Shown here one piece after another: positions 1 to 13,838 of a stretch of DNA of 64,000 bases (its first letter is position 1; the number at the start of each line of letters is the position of its first letter). Below the pieces are notes generated by a model, which saw only the letters and a list, made by a program, of their open reading frames with translations, was not told where the DNA came from and searched no databases. The stretch is from Acanthacorydalis orientalis. Lineage: Eukaryota > Arthropoda > Insecta > Megaloptera > Corydalidae. Position numbers and translations under genes: made by a program. The stretch spans positions 10,115,000-10,178,999 of the forward strand of contig CM068316.1 of NCBI GenBank assembly GCA_034766995.1, given 5' to 3'.

Positions 1-1054
1 TTTATTTTAAAATAGAATTATAATTGATTTAATATAAAGGCACCGAATTATTTTTTACATCTAATGTAATTAAACTGATATTTTTTTTTTAATTTTTACA
101 AGACATTATGTTTCAGTGTTAAAATCAAAGAAAAAAAATTGTTTGTATTAAAAAATATATGTACAGAAAACTATTTGGAGTCATTACTCAGCTAAAAAGT
201 TATTATTCCCTGGCTAAATAAAAAACATACTTTAACTAAAAAGCCGCTCTTTCAAATTTAAATTTCTATGTGAACAAATCGCGAGTATATCGTATCGTTA
301 TTGCAGTCCTCTCAACAACCCACGTAAACGAAGTGGGAATTAGAAATGTTGAACGACACAGAGACTGCTGTGCTTGATTCTTTACACTATTCAATATTCA
401 TACTGAATGTAGAAAGTTTTCAGCTATTAGTTATTCAAATTTTGATATGTACGCTGTTGTTTACACTTTAATAAATTTTAAATACGATTATTATGAAAAA
501 TTCATACATGTTTACATATAGTTTTAGTACCGCAATAGTAATTTCAAATGAACCATAAATATGGTATTAAAAATACATTTATTTAAAAGTTATTCAATTT
601 AAAATATCATCTGTATTTTTTTACAACTTCCAGATTTTTTTTATAAATATTTTATAAAACCCAAATGCATATTTAAAATATTATGTAAGTTTTAAAATTT
701 TTGTAAATGTGTTCATTTAACCTCTAGAGAGAAGAGATATCTCAGAATAGGTAGCTTTAATAGTAGTTTCTATTTCTGAAGAGTTTCATGAGATTTTTTT
801 TATCTAGTTCTTATGTATAATTATTTTTAATTTTAATGTTACATTTATAATTGTAGTTTTATTATTTTGTTCTTAAATGCAATACTTACAGTAAGGAAAT
901 TACAGAAATTATGGAAAATATTAAATATAATTATTTCAATGCTTAATTTACTATTTTTTTACATTTTCCGAGTTTTTCACTATTTTGAAAGAGTATTAGT
1001 GAATTTATTATGAGAATTAATGAGTTTTTTTAATGTAAAATCAGTTTTATTTCA

Positions 1055-1086
1055 ATATATATATATATATATATACACATACATAC

Positions 1087-1121
<35 letters not shown>
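1055..1121. repeat. (AT)n interrupted by (ACAT)n
   Basis: Alternating AT dinucleotides broken by a short ACAT run near 1074-1088, so this is an imperfect compound microsatellite. Confidence 0.9.
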
Positions 1122-1464
1122 AATTTAGAAAAATGACAAAGTAAATATTAGTTTAAAAAAAATGAAAAAGATGAGATACTTTATATTCTATTTTGACTAA
1201 AAAATAGGTTTATGCATAGAGACACCAATAGTGTGAAAGAGAGAATTTATAAGGGACATAATTTGAAACAAACACATCAAGATTTGTATATATGAATTTG
1301 AGGATAGATATCAAAATTAAGAATTCATAAGATAGTGACTTCATTATACAAGGGTTCGTTAAGAGAGGCTGATTTATACATACAGTATGTTTTATTTGTT
1401 TTTGTGTTATGTAATCAAAAAAGGCATACAACACATGAATAATTCAATTGAAATTAAAACATTC

Positions 1465-1488
1465 ATATATATATATATATATATATAC

Positions 1489-1576
<88 letters not shown>
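1465..1576. repeat. (AT)n microsatellite with two ACAG interruptions
   Basis: About 110 bp of alternating AT split into three blocks by two ACAG interruptions (near 1487 and 1516). The same interruption twice suggests internal duplication by slippage. Apparent ORFs across it on both strands are repeat translation only. Confidence 0.95.
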
Positions 1577-3051
1577 TGTGTCTATCCATATTTATTCTTA
1601 ATGCTCTAGACTATTTTCTGTTTCTATTTAACCTTAGTGTTAATGTTCACTAATAAAACACATACTAAATATTTTGTAAGGACAGAGTATTTATTTTCAT
1701 TTAAATTTTTCTATCTAATAAGTGTAAATTAGTATTCGATATAGATACTACTCTGATAAATCAAGAAAAAAATAAAGTCACCTGTATATAAATATTAGAT
1801 TTTTGATTTGAATTGATGGGATGACAAACTGGTTACGATTGAATCGATTTGTTACCTGATAATTATATACGAGTAAGATTGTTTTTTATACTTGAATAAC
1901 ATTATACGAGTTGAAAAATACCGTACAAGTTGAAGAATAATGCACGAAATTTTAAATAAATTTAAAAAAAAATTATTATAGATATTTATATTATTTGTCT
2001 CTCTTTTTTAATATTTTAAATTTCACTTAGAACATTTTCACATTTTTATTATAATCTATATAATGGGTTATCATTAAAAGTAGACATTTGTATATTCAAA
2101 ACACAGAATAATTGTCGGAAGTAAAAAGCCAACCGCTGTTCACACAAAAGTAGACCAATTAAATAATGTCTCCATTTGCTCGATACTCCGTACTTTCACT
2201 TCAGTAATGCAGAACAATATTATTGAGATCTTAAAAAGCACTCTTAATTTAAACACATTATTGTCAGTCCAGTAGCATATTATTATTATTGGTCTTTGTC
2301 TTCTATATTTATAAAATCAATTTATACTAAATTTTTTTAAAAAAATACAGTAATTTTAACGATCTACGTTCATATATCATGTTATTATGAACATTATTAT
2401 TTAATATATGAACATAATTATAAATAAAATTAGTTTTAACATGTGGAATCGTTTAGATAAAAACCAAAAATGTGATGTTTTTCGAAAAATATTAAATTGA
2501 TTGATGAACAAGTGTAGTTTATAAAATGTAATCTTTATGTGAACAAATACTATTAACATCGAAATAAAATGGTTTACTGATTAGTGAAATATTCAAACAT
2601 TTAATAATATGGCAGGCTACTGATTATAGATTAGTTAAATAAAGATAGAAACGAAAACTAAAGTTGAATATAGTATTTTACTATTTTGAGATACTGTTTT
2701 CTAATTATTTTTTTTTATTTTTAGTAAGAAAATCCTATTATTTTAATTACCAACAAGAAAAGTTGTTCTTTTTTAAATATTTACTAAATATACTATATAA
2801 ACATAACGTCGTATATCGTATTGTCTTTATGTTGTTGATTATTTAATTTATGATCGTATATATATATATATACAACAAGAGATAATTATTGCAACCTTTG
2901 TCAACACAAGTGGAATATAATGACACATTATTGTTGACCTATACATTAACATTCCCCATAAACTCGGATAATACGACATTAGGTTATTATGAAGTGAATT
3001 TGCTTACTCTTGTGTCCATTGTGAGAAAGTTGCAACATTCATATACTATAT

Positions 3052-3056
3052 GTCTA

Positions 3057-3092
<36 letters not shown>

Positions 3093-3093
3093 A
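3052..3093. repeat. (TG)n-(TA)n compound microsatellite
   Basis: A short TG run passes directly into (TA)n. Confidence 0.9.
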
Positions 3094-3788
3094 TTAGAAT
3101 GATATGCACACTTATATGAATAGGTGCACAGTACGTTTTAACTTGTAACGTTAATGCATGAATGCATAATTTAAATAGAACAATATGCAAATGTCGAAAT
3201 ATGCAAATTCATGAAGATACAGTAAATTAACACTAAATTTATTATGAACATAGAATCTCTTGAAGGTATAATAGTACAAAAAATCAGGATACCATATTAA
3301 CTATTTGACACTTAAGTAATAATAATTTCCTTTGTAAGTTTCTGTTGACCTGTATATAAAATCCATTTTGTTTAATGGAAATGTAATTATACTTTAGAAT
3401 AAAATGTGATATTTTGTATATAATTAAATATTGAGTCAAAAAGTATCTGTATGTTTCAGTTATTTCCTAACTCTGTTAGTACTTTTATTATGACTTTAAA
3501 TACTATTATTAGTAATATTTCGCTAGTGCTAGAATTGCAGACGAAGTGCATTGATCTACCTTTTTCAGTTATATAATGATTCAAATAAAAGAAATTGTTG
3601 GTTTACCATCTTTTTTCACTTGAATCGAAAGTGTATTCTTGTAAACTTCTAAAATATTTTATGAGATTTATTTGTTAAAAATTAAAACTAAGCTCAATCG
3701 ACTATCGTGCTACTAAATTTTCATTTAAAAATATCTCAAGCATTCCTTAACAATCGTTTTGAAGTTGAAGAGTTAAATAGGCTAAGAG

Positions 3789-3789
<1 letters not shown>

Positions 3790-3824
<35 letters not shown>

Positions 3825-3868
3825 TTATATAAAAAAATATATATGTAAATATATATACATATGTCAAT
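3790..3868. repeat. (AT)n with degraded right flank
   Basis: A clean AT run to about 3820 is followed by degenerate AT/GTAT/ACAT sequence to about 3868, consistent with decay of a once longer array. Confidence 0.85.
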
Positions 3869-4663
3869 ATATATATCTTCCGGACAATTAAATTAGTAAG
3901 AACATTTTTAATTTAATTAGTTATTTTGAAAATGTTTGATCAAATGCTTAAGAAAACAGACAAACTACACTAAGCTATTCTCCTGGTATTCGAAGCAAAG
4001 ATTTCGGATGAAATTGGATGTGAGAAAAGATAATATATCCGATATATAAGACAATTTCATTCTAATAACGCAGAATAGAAAAAGAATGGACTAAAAGTAA
4101 TATACAAATATTAAAATTAACTTGAAGATTGCACACCTACAGAAACTAGTGTAGATGAGGTTTACGAATCATAGGCAAAATAAATATAGATTGTGCTATT
4201 TTCACTATAAAAATACTAAATAGAAGAGATTAAAGAAAAAATAAGTATTTTGTCCTATAAATTTTTTTCCTTAGGTTATAAAAAAGTAAAACAAAAAATA
4301 AAAGTATGAAATAATGTAAGTAATGTTTATGAAAAATTAACTACCTTTTTCAGATGGATTGTTGAAAAATTTCGTTCGTACATATAAGATAGATAAGTAC
4401 AAATTAAATATTGTTTAATATGTTAAAGTAGTTACAAAAAAGCCAAATTAGAAAAAGAAGCAATTTTCTGTTGATGAGTGAGATGGAGATTTGAATTTTT
4501 GTTGACATTCAAATCTCGATTTCTATCTTGAATAAACAGTTTTTATTTGAAACGCTGAATTAATTCTATTTTATTTATGAAAATATTTACATAATGTTGT
4601 ACTAAAAAAGATGAAATTGTCCTTAATAACGAAGCTCTATAAATAGTTCCTTTATAATTATTT

Positions 4664-4678
4664 ATACACACACACATG

Positions 4679-4720
<42 letters not shown>
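4664..4720. repeat. (AC)n-(AT)n compound microsatellite
   Basis: ACACACAC, then GCAC, then a continuous AT run. Confidence 0.9.
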
Positions 4721-4723
<3 letters not shown>

Positions 4724-5399
4724 CAACCTTTCACATTCTTAATAGGACACACAAAACATAAAATATATTTTGTTTTAAAATCTTCAATTCAGAAAAAATG
4801 ATTTTATGTATAATATTATCAGCTAGTGATAATTTTATGTATGGATTGTAGCTTCTTGATTACTTCGTTTCGTTTGAAAATAGATTCATTTACCGACTAA
4901 TTTAATTTTCATCATTAACAATCACTAAAATAATGATTCATATTTGATAAAATAAATATTTCTAAGATAAAATCAGTGAATTATTGGAACTTTTGATTTT
5001 TTATGACAATAATTATAAATTTGTCTTAGTCGCACAATAAAGAGTACAACACATCTGTACTATTAAAGCTATTTAAAAAAAAAACATTTTTAAAAAGTCA
5101 CTATACATCTGTAGTAACATTTGTCTGGCAACTTTTAGATTAAATGAGAATTTTTGTTAAAAAGAATATAGAAACTCTTCAAATAGAGAAATAAGAACGT
5201 ATAAAATGAAATGATGTCCTTTATACTAGAAATCTGCAAGCATTTTATCTTAGAAATACAGTTGACCAGTAAAATCAAATATTATACGAAAGGACGCTAT
5301 TTGAAAATCCGGATCAAATAGAAGATGTTTTTTATTTTTTATGTTAACAGAGATTTTATATAGAATTCCTTAATAAACTCAAAATCAACTTATGATATT

Positions 5400-5407
5400 A
5401 CATATTG

Positions 5408-5487
<80 letters not shown>
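5400..5487. repeat. (AT)n-(GT)n compound microsatellite
   Basis: A GTATAT lead-in is followed by a long AT run and ends in about eight GT units. Confidence 0.95.
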
Positions 5488-5869
5488 ATTATTAGTTATT
5501 AATATTCTTCGGTGACAAATATGATTTTGGGTTCAAAACTTTTCAGACAGATAAAAAATAAATACATGTATAGAATATGTAACAGTAGAAAATAACTAAA
5601 AGCAATGATATAAAGCTGACTTTTTTCAACACACAAAAGTTCACCATTATTGGAAAATTGACTAAAACACAATTACATTTTATGACTAAAAAGAAAACAC
5701 CGAAACGCACAGATTGTTTTTCGATGAATTCAATTTATTCCACACGATCGGATATATTGCTTACAATTACAGACACACGTGTGAAGATTCATTTGAATAT
5801 TTATTGAAATAAATGTGGGATATAAATATTTATTGACTGACATGTCCCGATTACTGTTCTCTCGCTATA

Positions 5870-5975
<106 letters not shown>

Positions 5976-7110
5976 GCAGAACTAAAAAGTAATCTTTTTG
6001 AACTGTTATTTCCATTTAACTATTTTTAAACAAAATACTAGTTTATATTTGCATTCAAATATCTCTTTATCGAGAAATTGAATTTCCGTACGCAAAAGAA
6101 TTGGATTGGATTTGAAACTACATTTGGTATTTATATAAATTAAACTAAACGTTCGCGTGAAAAATAATTACTTTTTGATATAACATCTGTTCGTTTGAAA
6201 AATATATAAATTTCTTTTCGAATAAACGTTTTGTATGTCTATAATGTGTGAAATCAATTGTGAAGATTATTTAACATTTGTTATTTGTGAAGTGAATAGA
6301 AACATTTATAGATATTTTTTTTCAAAAATGTTTGAAAATGAAACCGTAATTCAATGTAATCCAGAAAGTATAAATAAAACTTAAGATATTATTTATATAT
6401 TTCAATGTTCTTATATAGAATTTGACTAGTAAAATCATAGCTAATGTGTTTGGGGATAACGAAAGATAATTTTCACTAGTACTTAAAAACATTTGACTTT
6501 AAAACTGGTAAAAGTATTCTTCAATCAGAACTCTAAGCCATTTTTATATGAAATATAGTCGCGGTTTTGAAACAGAAGCAATTATGAAACTAATCCAAAG
6601 TTTTTTTTTTAAAAAATATGCTGTTTTATAAAGCAAAACATCTTGTATTACAGAAAGAGAATAGTGAGTTCTTCTGATTTTGGTTTTAATAATTATTTTT
6701 TTGTAGTATCTGTTACAATCGGTTTTGGTACTAAGTAATTTTTTATTAGTTATTGGTACATCTTAAGATACTTTCTGCATGCTCTGAAGTATACAGCAGA
6801 ATATACAAAAAATAGACAAAAGTGATAATATAAATAAATGAAATTAAATGTAATTTTTTGTCAAAATAATAGAAATGTATTCAGAGAAAAATAACTATAC
6901 AGAAAAATGTCCAAAATATATCGATCATTTGAAAAGACATCTTTATTATATTTTATTCTTCATATTTTTTATTGTTTTAAATTCTTAAATAATAGAAAAA
7001 ATGTCTTTAAATTGTTAATCTCAATAAAAAAATACTACTGCCAATTGCTTACAAGACGTTTATTATATAATATAGTTTTTGGTATTATAATTTTGTCATT
7101 TTCATAAATA

Positions 7111-7655
7111 TTAGCTTAGTAGAAAAATAATCGTATCGAAAATAATTTTATGACCCCTAACCTTAATTCTTTTTTAATGAAAGTGTCATTTCACCGTGTT
7201 CATGTTAATAATATTTTAAAATATATTTTCCGGTCTGTATTTTGGTAACATCAGCTTTGGTTTTATTATTAATTTTACTTTAAATTGGGCTATTGAATTA
7301 AAAATGGAAAAATAATAAATAAGTGAATTTTTTGTATGAGTTCAAAACCGAAGGTAAAGCATCAGAAATTACTCATAAACTAAACGATACTTTTGGTGTG
7401 GGTACTGTTAAGGAACGTACGGTGCAATGGTTGTTTCAAAAATTTCGTACTGGGGACGAAACCCTTGAAAATGAAGAAGGTCTTGGGGTTCCTTCTTCAG
7501 TTCATAACGAGCAACTGAAGGCATTAGTTGAATCGGAACCACGTACAACAATTTTAGAGCTTGCACAAAAGTTAGTCATTATGAAAATCAGAAAAACTGT
7601 AAATGTATATGAATTTGACGGTCATAAACTGCAATTATTTTTCTACCAACCAATA
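7111..7655 (+). mobile_element. Mariner deletion derivative, copy 1
   Basis: Degenerate copy of a Tc1/mariner-type element of about 0.55 kb. The left end (TTAGCTTAGTAGAAAAATAA) is a decayed form of the family terminus TTAGGTTGGTAGGAAAATAA, and the right end near 7620-7655 is its inverted counterpart. A leader of about 190 bp precedes the expected ATG near 7303, where two in-frame stops follow MEK. Past a frameshift, an open stretch at 7323-7691 encodes the mariner N-terminal helix-turn-helix region: NFLYEFKTEGKASE, then GVGTVKERTVQW and FQKFRTGDETLENEEG, then LVESEPRTT and LELAQKL. After that it jumps straight to the 3' end, so the catalytic D,D,D domain is absent. This copy has also lost the SHPIVLDYLKELG-like segment kept in other copies. 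The 122-codon ORF is a remnant, not a gene. The family call is strong; resemblance to SETMAR-like octopus mariners is from memory. Confidence 0.85.
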
Positions 7656-8433
7656 TTACCAATAAATATTTCACTCCCCTACAATTTATAAAAATATTTT
7701 AATAATACATGTACTATAATACATTATTAATTACTTTCAAATTATTGATTATATTTATTTTATAGTAACAATTCATCATCATCTAGAATGGACGGGTAAA
7801 GAAAAAAATTGTAGTTTAGTGTATTTGCTTGCCCTATTGATCTGAACCTTACTCTCTATGTTTTTTTACTTAAGCATTTTGAGAATGATGACATAATCAT
7901 TTTAATACGTCTGAGTATCAATTGAAAACGACGATAAATCTGTCGCTTATAAGAGAGAGAAAAAATATATTTATGTAACACAAAATACATATATTTTACA
8001 GTGGTACACTACTGTATGACATGTTTAGAAGAACGATAGTGAAAAGCAACTGAATTTAGATTTTGAATGATTGTTTCATAAAGTTATATATTTTTGTTGT
8101 TTATTACACTTCTGATATAATTTCGTTCTGTTAATGTTTAGAAACGATAGTTTCACAACTTATATAACGAAAAGTTAATGAATAATCTATAACTTCTTAG
8201 TTGAGTAGTTATATAATATAATGGAATACTTTTGTGATCCAAGATATTAAGATGTCATTTGGATTTTTTTAAATAATAAAATAAATTTAAAAATTTTTCA
8301 ACAACCTACTGATTATTTTATAAAAAATACAACAATAATTTTATATAAAATTATATAAAAACTATTTAACTTATAAAAAATTAAATCGTTTTTATACTAC
8401 AATCAGCACAAGAAGATTAAGTACTGTAATGTA
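7656..8433. other. AT-rich spacer between two mariner copies
   Basis: About 780 bp of unique AT-rich DNA separating two same-orientation mariner copies. No ORF or repeat stands out. Confidence 0.6.
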
Positions 8434-8972
8434 TTAGGTTGGTAGGAAAATAATTGCGGTTTTTGTTTTCTAATTTATAACTTTAGTTTTCTTCAATGAA
8501 AGTGTCATTTAATTGGGTTCATGTTAATATCAATTTAAAATCCATTATTCGGTCTGTATTTTGGTAATATCGACTTTAGTTTTATTATTAATTTTGATTC
8601 AAATTAGGCTATTGAATTAAAGATGGAAAAGAAGCAAACACGAGTAATTGTTTTATGAGTTAAAAACGGGTGGTAAAGCAGCAGAAATTGCTCGTAAATT
8701 AAACGATGCTTTTCGTGTGGGTACCTTTAAGATACGTACGGTGCAATGGTAGTTCCAAAAATTTCGGGCTCAAGACGGGAGCCTTGAAGATGAAGAAGGT
8801 CGCGGGCGTCCTTCAGTTCATAACGACCAACTGAAGGCGTAATTTGAATTAGAACCACGCAGAACAATTCAAGAGCGTACACAAAATTATGCGTTAGTCA
8901 TCCAATAGTTCTGGACCATAAATGGAAAAATGTATAGGTTACAAACCGCAATTATTTTTCTACTAACTTAAT
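8434..8972 (+). mobile_element. Mariner deletion derivative, copy 2
   Basis: Best-preserved left terminus in the window: TTAGGTTGGTAGGAAAATAA followed by TTGCGGTTTTTG. The right end is the inverted match, running through AAACCGCAATTATTTTTCTA and closing CTAACTTAAT. Both ends abut TA, the mariner target. The ATG at 8622 opens MEKKQTRV, then frameshifts and stops break the frame. Recognisable pieces include KAAEIAR-, VQW- and EDEEGRGRP-like codons in shifting frames. The region after SHPIVLD carries its own small deletion before the terminal repeat. Non-coding and non-autonomous. Confidence 0.9.
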
Positions 8973-10643
8973 ACTATTGATTTTTTTTCAAACTAGTGAC
9001 GTATGCATTTTTGAATATTGATGTTTTGAAATTTTATTCAAATTTAAAAATGTCCATGTTCTTATTTTCAACTTAGACATAAATAATATGTTATTCTTGC
9101 CCATAAAAATCACTAAATTAAGAAATATAGATTATATAGGATACTTTTATGACAAATTGAGTTCGTATAGTGTTGTCACTAATGAGATATAAACTATTTT
9201 TCATTTTTTTTTTTAAAGTATTCAAATATACTTGTAATTCAAATATGAGGCCTTTTAGTACCCACACTGTAATTTAAAATAAATAAAAAAATAATATTGT
9301 ATAAAGAGTTGAATTTATTAATTACAGAGAAATTAATGAGATTTTCTAAAATAACAGAATATAAATTACGTGCTACTAAAAAAATGTATGTGTATTTCAA
9401 TAAAATAGTTAAAATTATTGATAGTTATTCCTTTTTACAAGTACTCACAGTTTATGACTTTTATAATTGTAAACGTGTGATATTTATAGACATTTATATA
9501 AAATCAGAATCTGAATGAATTTCGAGAAATTAAGAAATGTGCAAAAAATATACACATTTTCATATAAAATTTATGATTGTGCACAGGAAATAAAACACAT
9601 ACCTCATCGTTTGTCTTAACATCAGATGGTATGTACATCGTACGATAACTTCAACTAATTAGCAGATTTCACAAACATATTAAAACAGTATATAAAGTAA
9701 TTAAACGACATATCACAATTAAAATTCTTGACAAGTACACCCGCGGAGACACTGATTCTTAAAACTAAAAAGGACGGATACGAAATGAACATTTCGACAT
9801 CCAAATCGATCGACTTTTTATTTATAGTGAATTGTCACGAAATGTTTTCATATTTTTTTGTTCGTTCGTAGATACTTTTGCAAAATCAGATAAATGAGTT
9901 ACAATTCGAACGGATACACAATGTTCAATTTTTGAAATTCATTAACAGTCGTGTGTGTAAACATTTGAAAATTTAATTATAATGATCACATACGTCTGTG
10001 CGTTTTATTGACGAGTTACTCACTTTTATATTTAGAGAATATTTTTAATTGTGTACGTGACCATTCGTCACGCACATTTGAATACGATTGACTTCGAACA
10101 AATATATTATACAAGAAGTTCGTGTAAATGAAGTTCAGGTTAGCAACCCGACTAGAAATGTATCGATAGTCGAATACATTACACTATGTCTAAAAGCAAT
10201 TATTCTGAATAGGAAATGAACGATACAATAGGAGAGAATATAGAGTTACGAAACAATGGACTCTTCCATCAGTGTATCATGTATGTTAGGAGGAAACATT
10301 TTTGTCTCATTCTGAAATATTACATAATATACTTTCATTTTTGAAATATCTTTTATTTATAGTTAACTTTTTTATATTTAAATCATTTTTATACTTATAG
10401 TTAATTTTATGAAATTGAAGATTTAGTTTTAAATTGTTTATTTGTGTTTCAGTTTATAATTTGCTTTAAATATATGCCCATTTTATCAATCAATGTAAAA
10501 ACTACTAATCAATGTAAAAAGTACGATCAGTTAAGATATATTGATTTTTTGTTGCAGTAAAATGTCATGAATGGGTAAAAAAATTGAGATAAAAATAAAG
10601 AAATATTTTCTCATTATTAAAATATTAAATTTGAAATAATTCA
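8973..10643. other. Non-coding DNA between mariner copies 2 and 3
   Basis: Unique AT-rich DNA. A 73-codon ORF at 9297-9518 has no recognisable motif and an AT-driven composition (Lys, Ile, Tyr, Phe, Asn), and I do not regard it as a gene. The stretch 9600-10300 is slightly less AT-rich and has more CpG than its surroundings, but I found no repeat or ORF to explain that. Confidence 0.5.
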
Positions 10644-11201
10644 TTTTGATAGAAAAATAAGTACGGTTTATGACCTTTCAATTCATATACATTTACAACT
10701 TTTTTGATTTTCATAGCTGTTTTAAGTGGTCCAGTTGGATGACTAACGCATAACTTTTGTGTATGTTCTTCAATAGTTGTGCGCGGTTTTGATTCAACTA
10801 ACGCCTTCAGTTGGTGGATGTGAAGTGAAGAAGGACGACCTTTCTCATATTTAAGACTTTCGTCCCCAGAATGAAATTTTTGGAACCACCATTACACCAT
10901 ACGTTCCTTAACAGTACCCATACCAAAATAATCGTTTAGTTTACGAACAGTTTCTGCTGTTTCACCACCCGTTTTGAATTCAAAAAAATTTGCTATTATT
11001 TGCTTCTTTTCCATCTTTAATTCAACAGCCCAATTTGAAGTAAAATTAATAATAAAACCAAAGTCGATGTTTCCAAAATTCACATAGAAAAATCAACTTT
11101 AAAATGATATTAACATGAACATAATGAAATGACAATTTCATTAAAAAAAAATAAGAATAGAACTCAGAAAACAAAACCGCAGTTATTTTCCAGCCAACTT
11201 A
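10644..11201 (-). mobile_element. Mariner deletion derivative, copy 3 (minus)
   Basis: Minus-strand copy in inverted orientation to copies 1 and 2. The right boundary on + carries AAAACCGCAGTTATTTTCC then AGCCAACTTAATA, the complement of the family 5' terminus. The left boundary (TTGATAGAAAAATAAGTACGG) is the other end. It has the cleanest start of any copy: ATG at 11014-11012 reads MEKKQIIANFFEFKTGGETA, then VRKLNDYFGMGTVKERMV and a stop at 10892-10894. Downstream frames keep WWFQKFHSGDESL, LKALVESKPRTTIEE and QKLCVSHP before the jump to the 3' end. The start is chosen on the conserved MEKKQ; the ORF nominally opens 69 bp upstream. Broken by a premature stop and indels. Confidence 0.88.
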
Positions 11202-11581
11202 ATATTTATGAAAATGATAAAATTACAATGCCAAAAACTATATTATATAATAAACGTATAACAACATCTCTGGTCACAATAAACGCCTTATTCTTATCAT
11301 AAATTACATTAGTGTAGTGATTTTTGGCAGAACTTTTTACTTTTAAAGCTGCAATTTATATTCATTTGAAAAAATATATTGCATTAGATTATAGTGGCAG
11401 TTAATTTTGCATCTCCTCAAATATTTCTCTTTCTCTACGAAAATAAATAATAGAATTCATGTTAATTAATTATTTAGAAAAATATAAATTAAAAAATAAA
11501 TTAAAATTATAATTGTATGTTTTTATGTTTGTGGTCATGTTAATTAGTTTTCTTGATGATTATCGTTCTTTTGAATTTACT
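11202..11581. other. AT-rich spacer, nothing recognised
   Basis: About 380 bp between the minus-strand mariner copy and the foldback element, with no ORF or repeat. Confidence 0.6.
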
Positions 11582-11730
11582 GAGTTTCTATTCACTTCTA
11601 TTAATTTCGAAACTAAGCTTTAACGTAGAGAAATAATCTTCAGGTCGATTTTAGAGATTAAGAAACGAGTCTCTAAAATCCACCTTTAGATTACACACGT
11701 GCAGATATTAGTAGTCTAGAACAGAAACTC
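11582..11730. mobile_element. Foldback MITE-like element
   Basis: About 149 bp that folds on itself almost end to end. The outer ends are GAGTTTCT and its complement AGAAACTC (ending 11730). The inner arms are a perfect GATTTTAGAGA / TCTCTAAAATC pair around a loop of about 12 nt (TTAAGAAACGAG). Between these the arms align imperfectly through the motif ATCTTCAGGTCGATTTTAGA. The arm sequence recurs at 33160, 49874 and (inverted) 55920, so this is a dispersed family rather than a chance palindrome. No coding capacity. The superfamily is unknown because no clear target duplication is visible. Confidence 0.7.
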
Positions 11731-13796
11731 TTGTGTCACAAAAGGATGTAAACAGTCAGGAAAATTAATTGTATTGTTATCAAATATTCAATTTCTTGCA
11801 TGTGAATAATAAATAAATAAAAGAATCAATTCTGAATCGGTAATCATTAGTAAGTGCTTAATGAATGTCAATTACTGCATATGGCTATACTAAGTGTTAA
11901 ATTTAAGTTTAAATAATAACACTGTGGCTACATATATTATCATAAATTTCATTTTCAGTCCTTCTCAAATCGAAAACATGTTTTTAAAAATTTAATAATG
12001 TTCAGTAATTAATTATTGATCATTTTTGTTACTATATGCATACATTTTCAAAACATTTAAGTACACTTTTAGTCAAAAAAGTTTTATCGGTTTTTGGAGA
12101 GTAAAAAATTCATTATGTAAAATTCTACTAATGATATCTAAAAATCAAATTGTAAACTCAGGATTTTTTAAATATTATTGCATTGTGCTTTATTTAAAAA
12201 TAAATACGATAAGTTGATATTGATAACTTATAATTCGCTTTTCAATTCAAATTTAAATTACTCTTCTAAGAAAAATTTGTACATGTGAAAATGTTTTATA
12301 TTTCATTTCTCTGTTTACTCTTGACTATAAAAAGTAAAAAAAATGCAAACAAGTTTACTATTACGTTCTTTTATAGACTCGACATACGAATTATTACCTT
12401 TGACTCCATAAAGTCATGTTTCTTTCTTGGAAAAATACTTATTTTACCAAGCATCAATTTTATGTAACAGAAATCGTTCAGAATTGCAAATAAATATTGT
12501 TTACTGCAGATAACTAGAATAGATTATAAACAACAGATATGATTTTAAATTTAATAGTTTTGAAAGTAGTAAAGTTATTCTATAATATCATTTAGCTAAA
12601 AATAGCATCAAAAACTATTAAATTATAACCTGTAACACAAATAAAATTATACAAGAGGAAGAAAATAAACTGTTATTATTGAACATTTCGGTATTATCAA
12701 CAAGTGTAATCTGTAACTGGAATGAGTTGATTTACAAGAATAATTCAAATTAGCATGTACGGATGAGAAGAGAAATATTGTGAAAATATTCTAGTATTAA
12801 TAATTTTTAGTAGGGTTATTATTAAGTTTTAGTGATAATTTTAGAGTATTTTCTTAGAAAAATTATAAACAAAAATTGAATAATGTAATTTTATAATTTC
12901 TTATAGCGTTTTGAAGTAAAATATGACTAGATTGAAAAGTAATGTGCTGAGTTTCCATATAATTCTAGACTCAGGTCAATAAAAGCCTGATTTAGGTCAT
13001 CAGATCATGGATTTATTCAAAAATAATTCCATTTATTTATCAGACTAGTAAAAAAATGATTTAAATAATCACTGGATATTTTCTTTAAATATAGATATTA
13101 CTTATTCTTATCAAACTCTCAAGTCGATAAATATTCTACCAACTTTAGATATTAATGACATCTTCAACTGAAAAAAACAAACAGGGAATTGTTTGAAGGA
13201 AAAAAATATATAAAATAAAAAAAAATATTTCTTTGAGGAAGTACCTTATTAATATATTATGTATACTATTCATAGTATTAGTAAAAACATACTATTTAAA
13301 TTGAAATTTAGGAAGAAAATGGATTAGTTTGTAACTTAATATGTACATATATGAACGTAGAACTATATTGCATATATGGTTCCAGTATGACAGTTTTCCT
13401 GGCTACTGACATAGATCGTGAAGAATAGTTTAGAGTTAAATACATCCACAAGTGCTTCTATTCACTTTGCAAATAAAATAAATATCATTAGAATGACGTT
13501 CACATATAAGGACGTTCGTTCATAGCCACATTCTAGTGCAAATATTTTAGTTTCATCATATATTCAAAGTTGAATGTATATATGTGAAAATATATAATAG
13601 AATATAATATAAAATATATTAAAAAATATATTTATGAACATAATGCAGTATTTTTCAATATATTTTCTTTTAGAAAATTGCTATTATCTTCGGTGCAGAA
13701 TAAAATTATTGAATATTTATTTGTTAAAAAAAGTACTCAACATTTTTGTCATCATCTGTCATATTATCAAACTAATAATTCTCTGTCTCTCCCTCC

Positions 13797-13799
<3 letters not shown>

Positions 13800-13837
<38 letters not shown>
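13800..13837. repeat. (AT)n microsatellite
   Basis: Clean AT run directly after a pyrimidine-rich stretch (CTCTGTCTCTCCCTCCC). Confidence 0.9.

Positions 13838-13838
<1 letters not shown>

Noticed and set aside
1387..1653. 88-codon ORF and its minus-strand counterpart
   Set aside because: Almost entirely Tyr/Ile from (AT)n; no coding signal outside the repeat.
7323..7691. A real 122-residue helix-turn-helix gene
   Set aside because: The start codon region is broken by stops, the leader and termini match a transposon family, and six other broken copies exist in the window.
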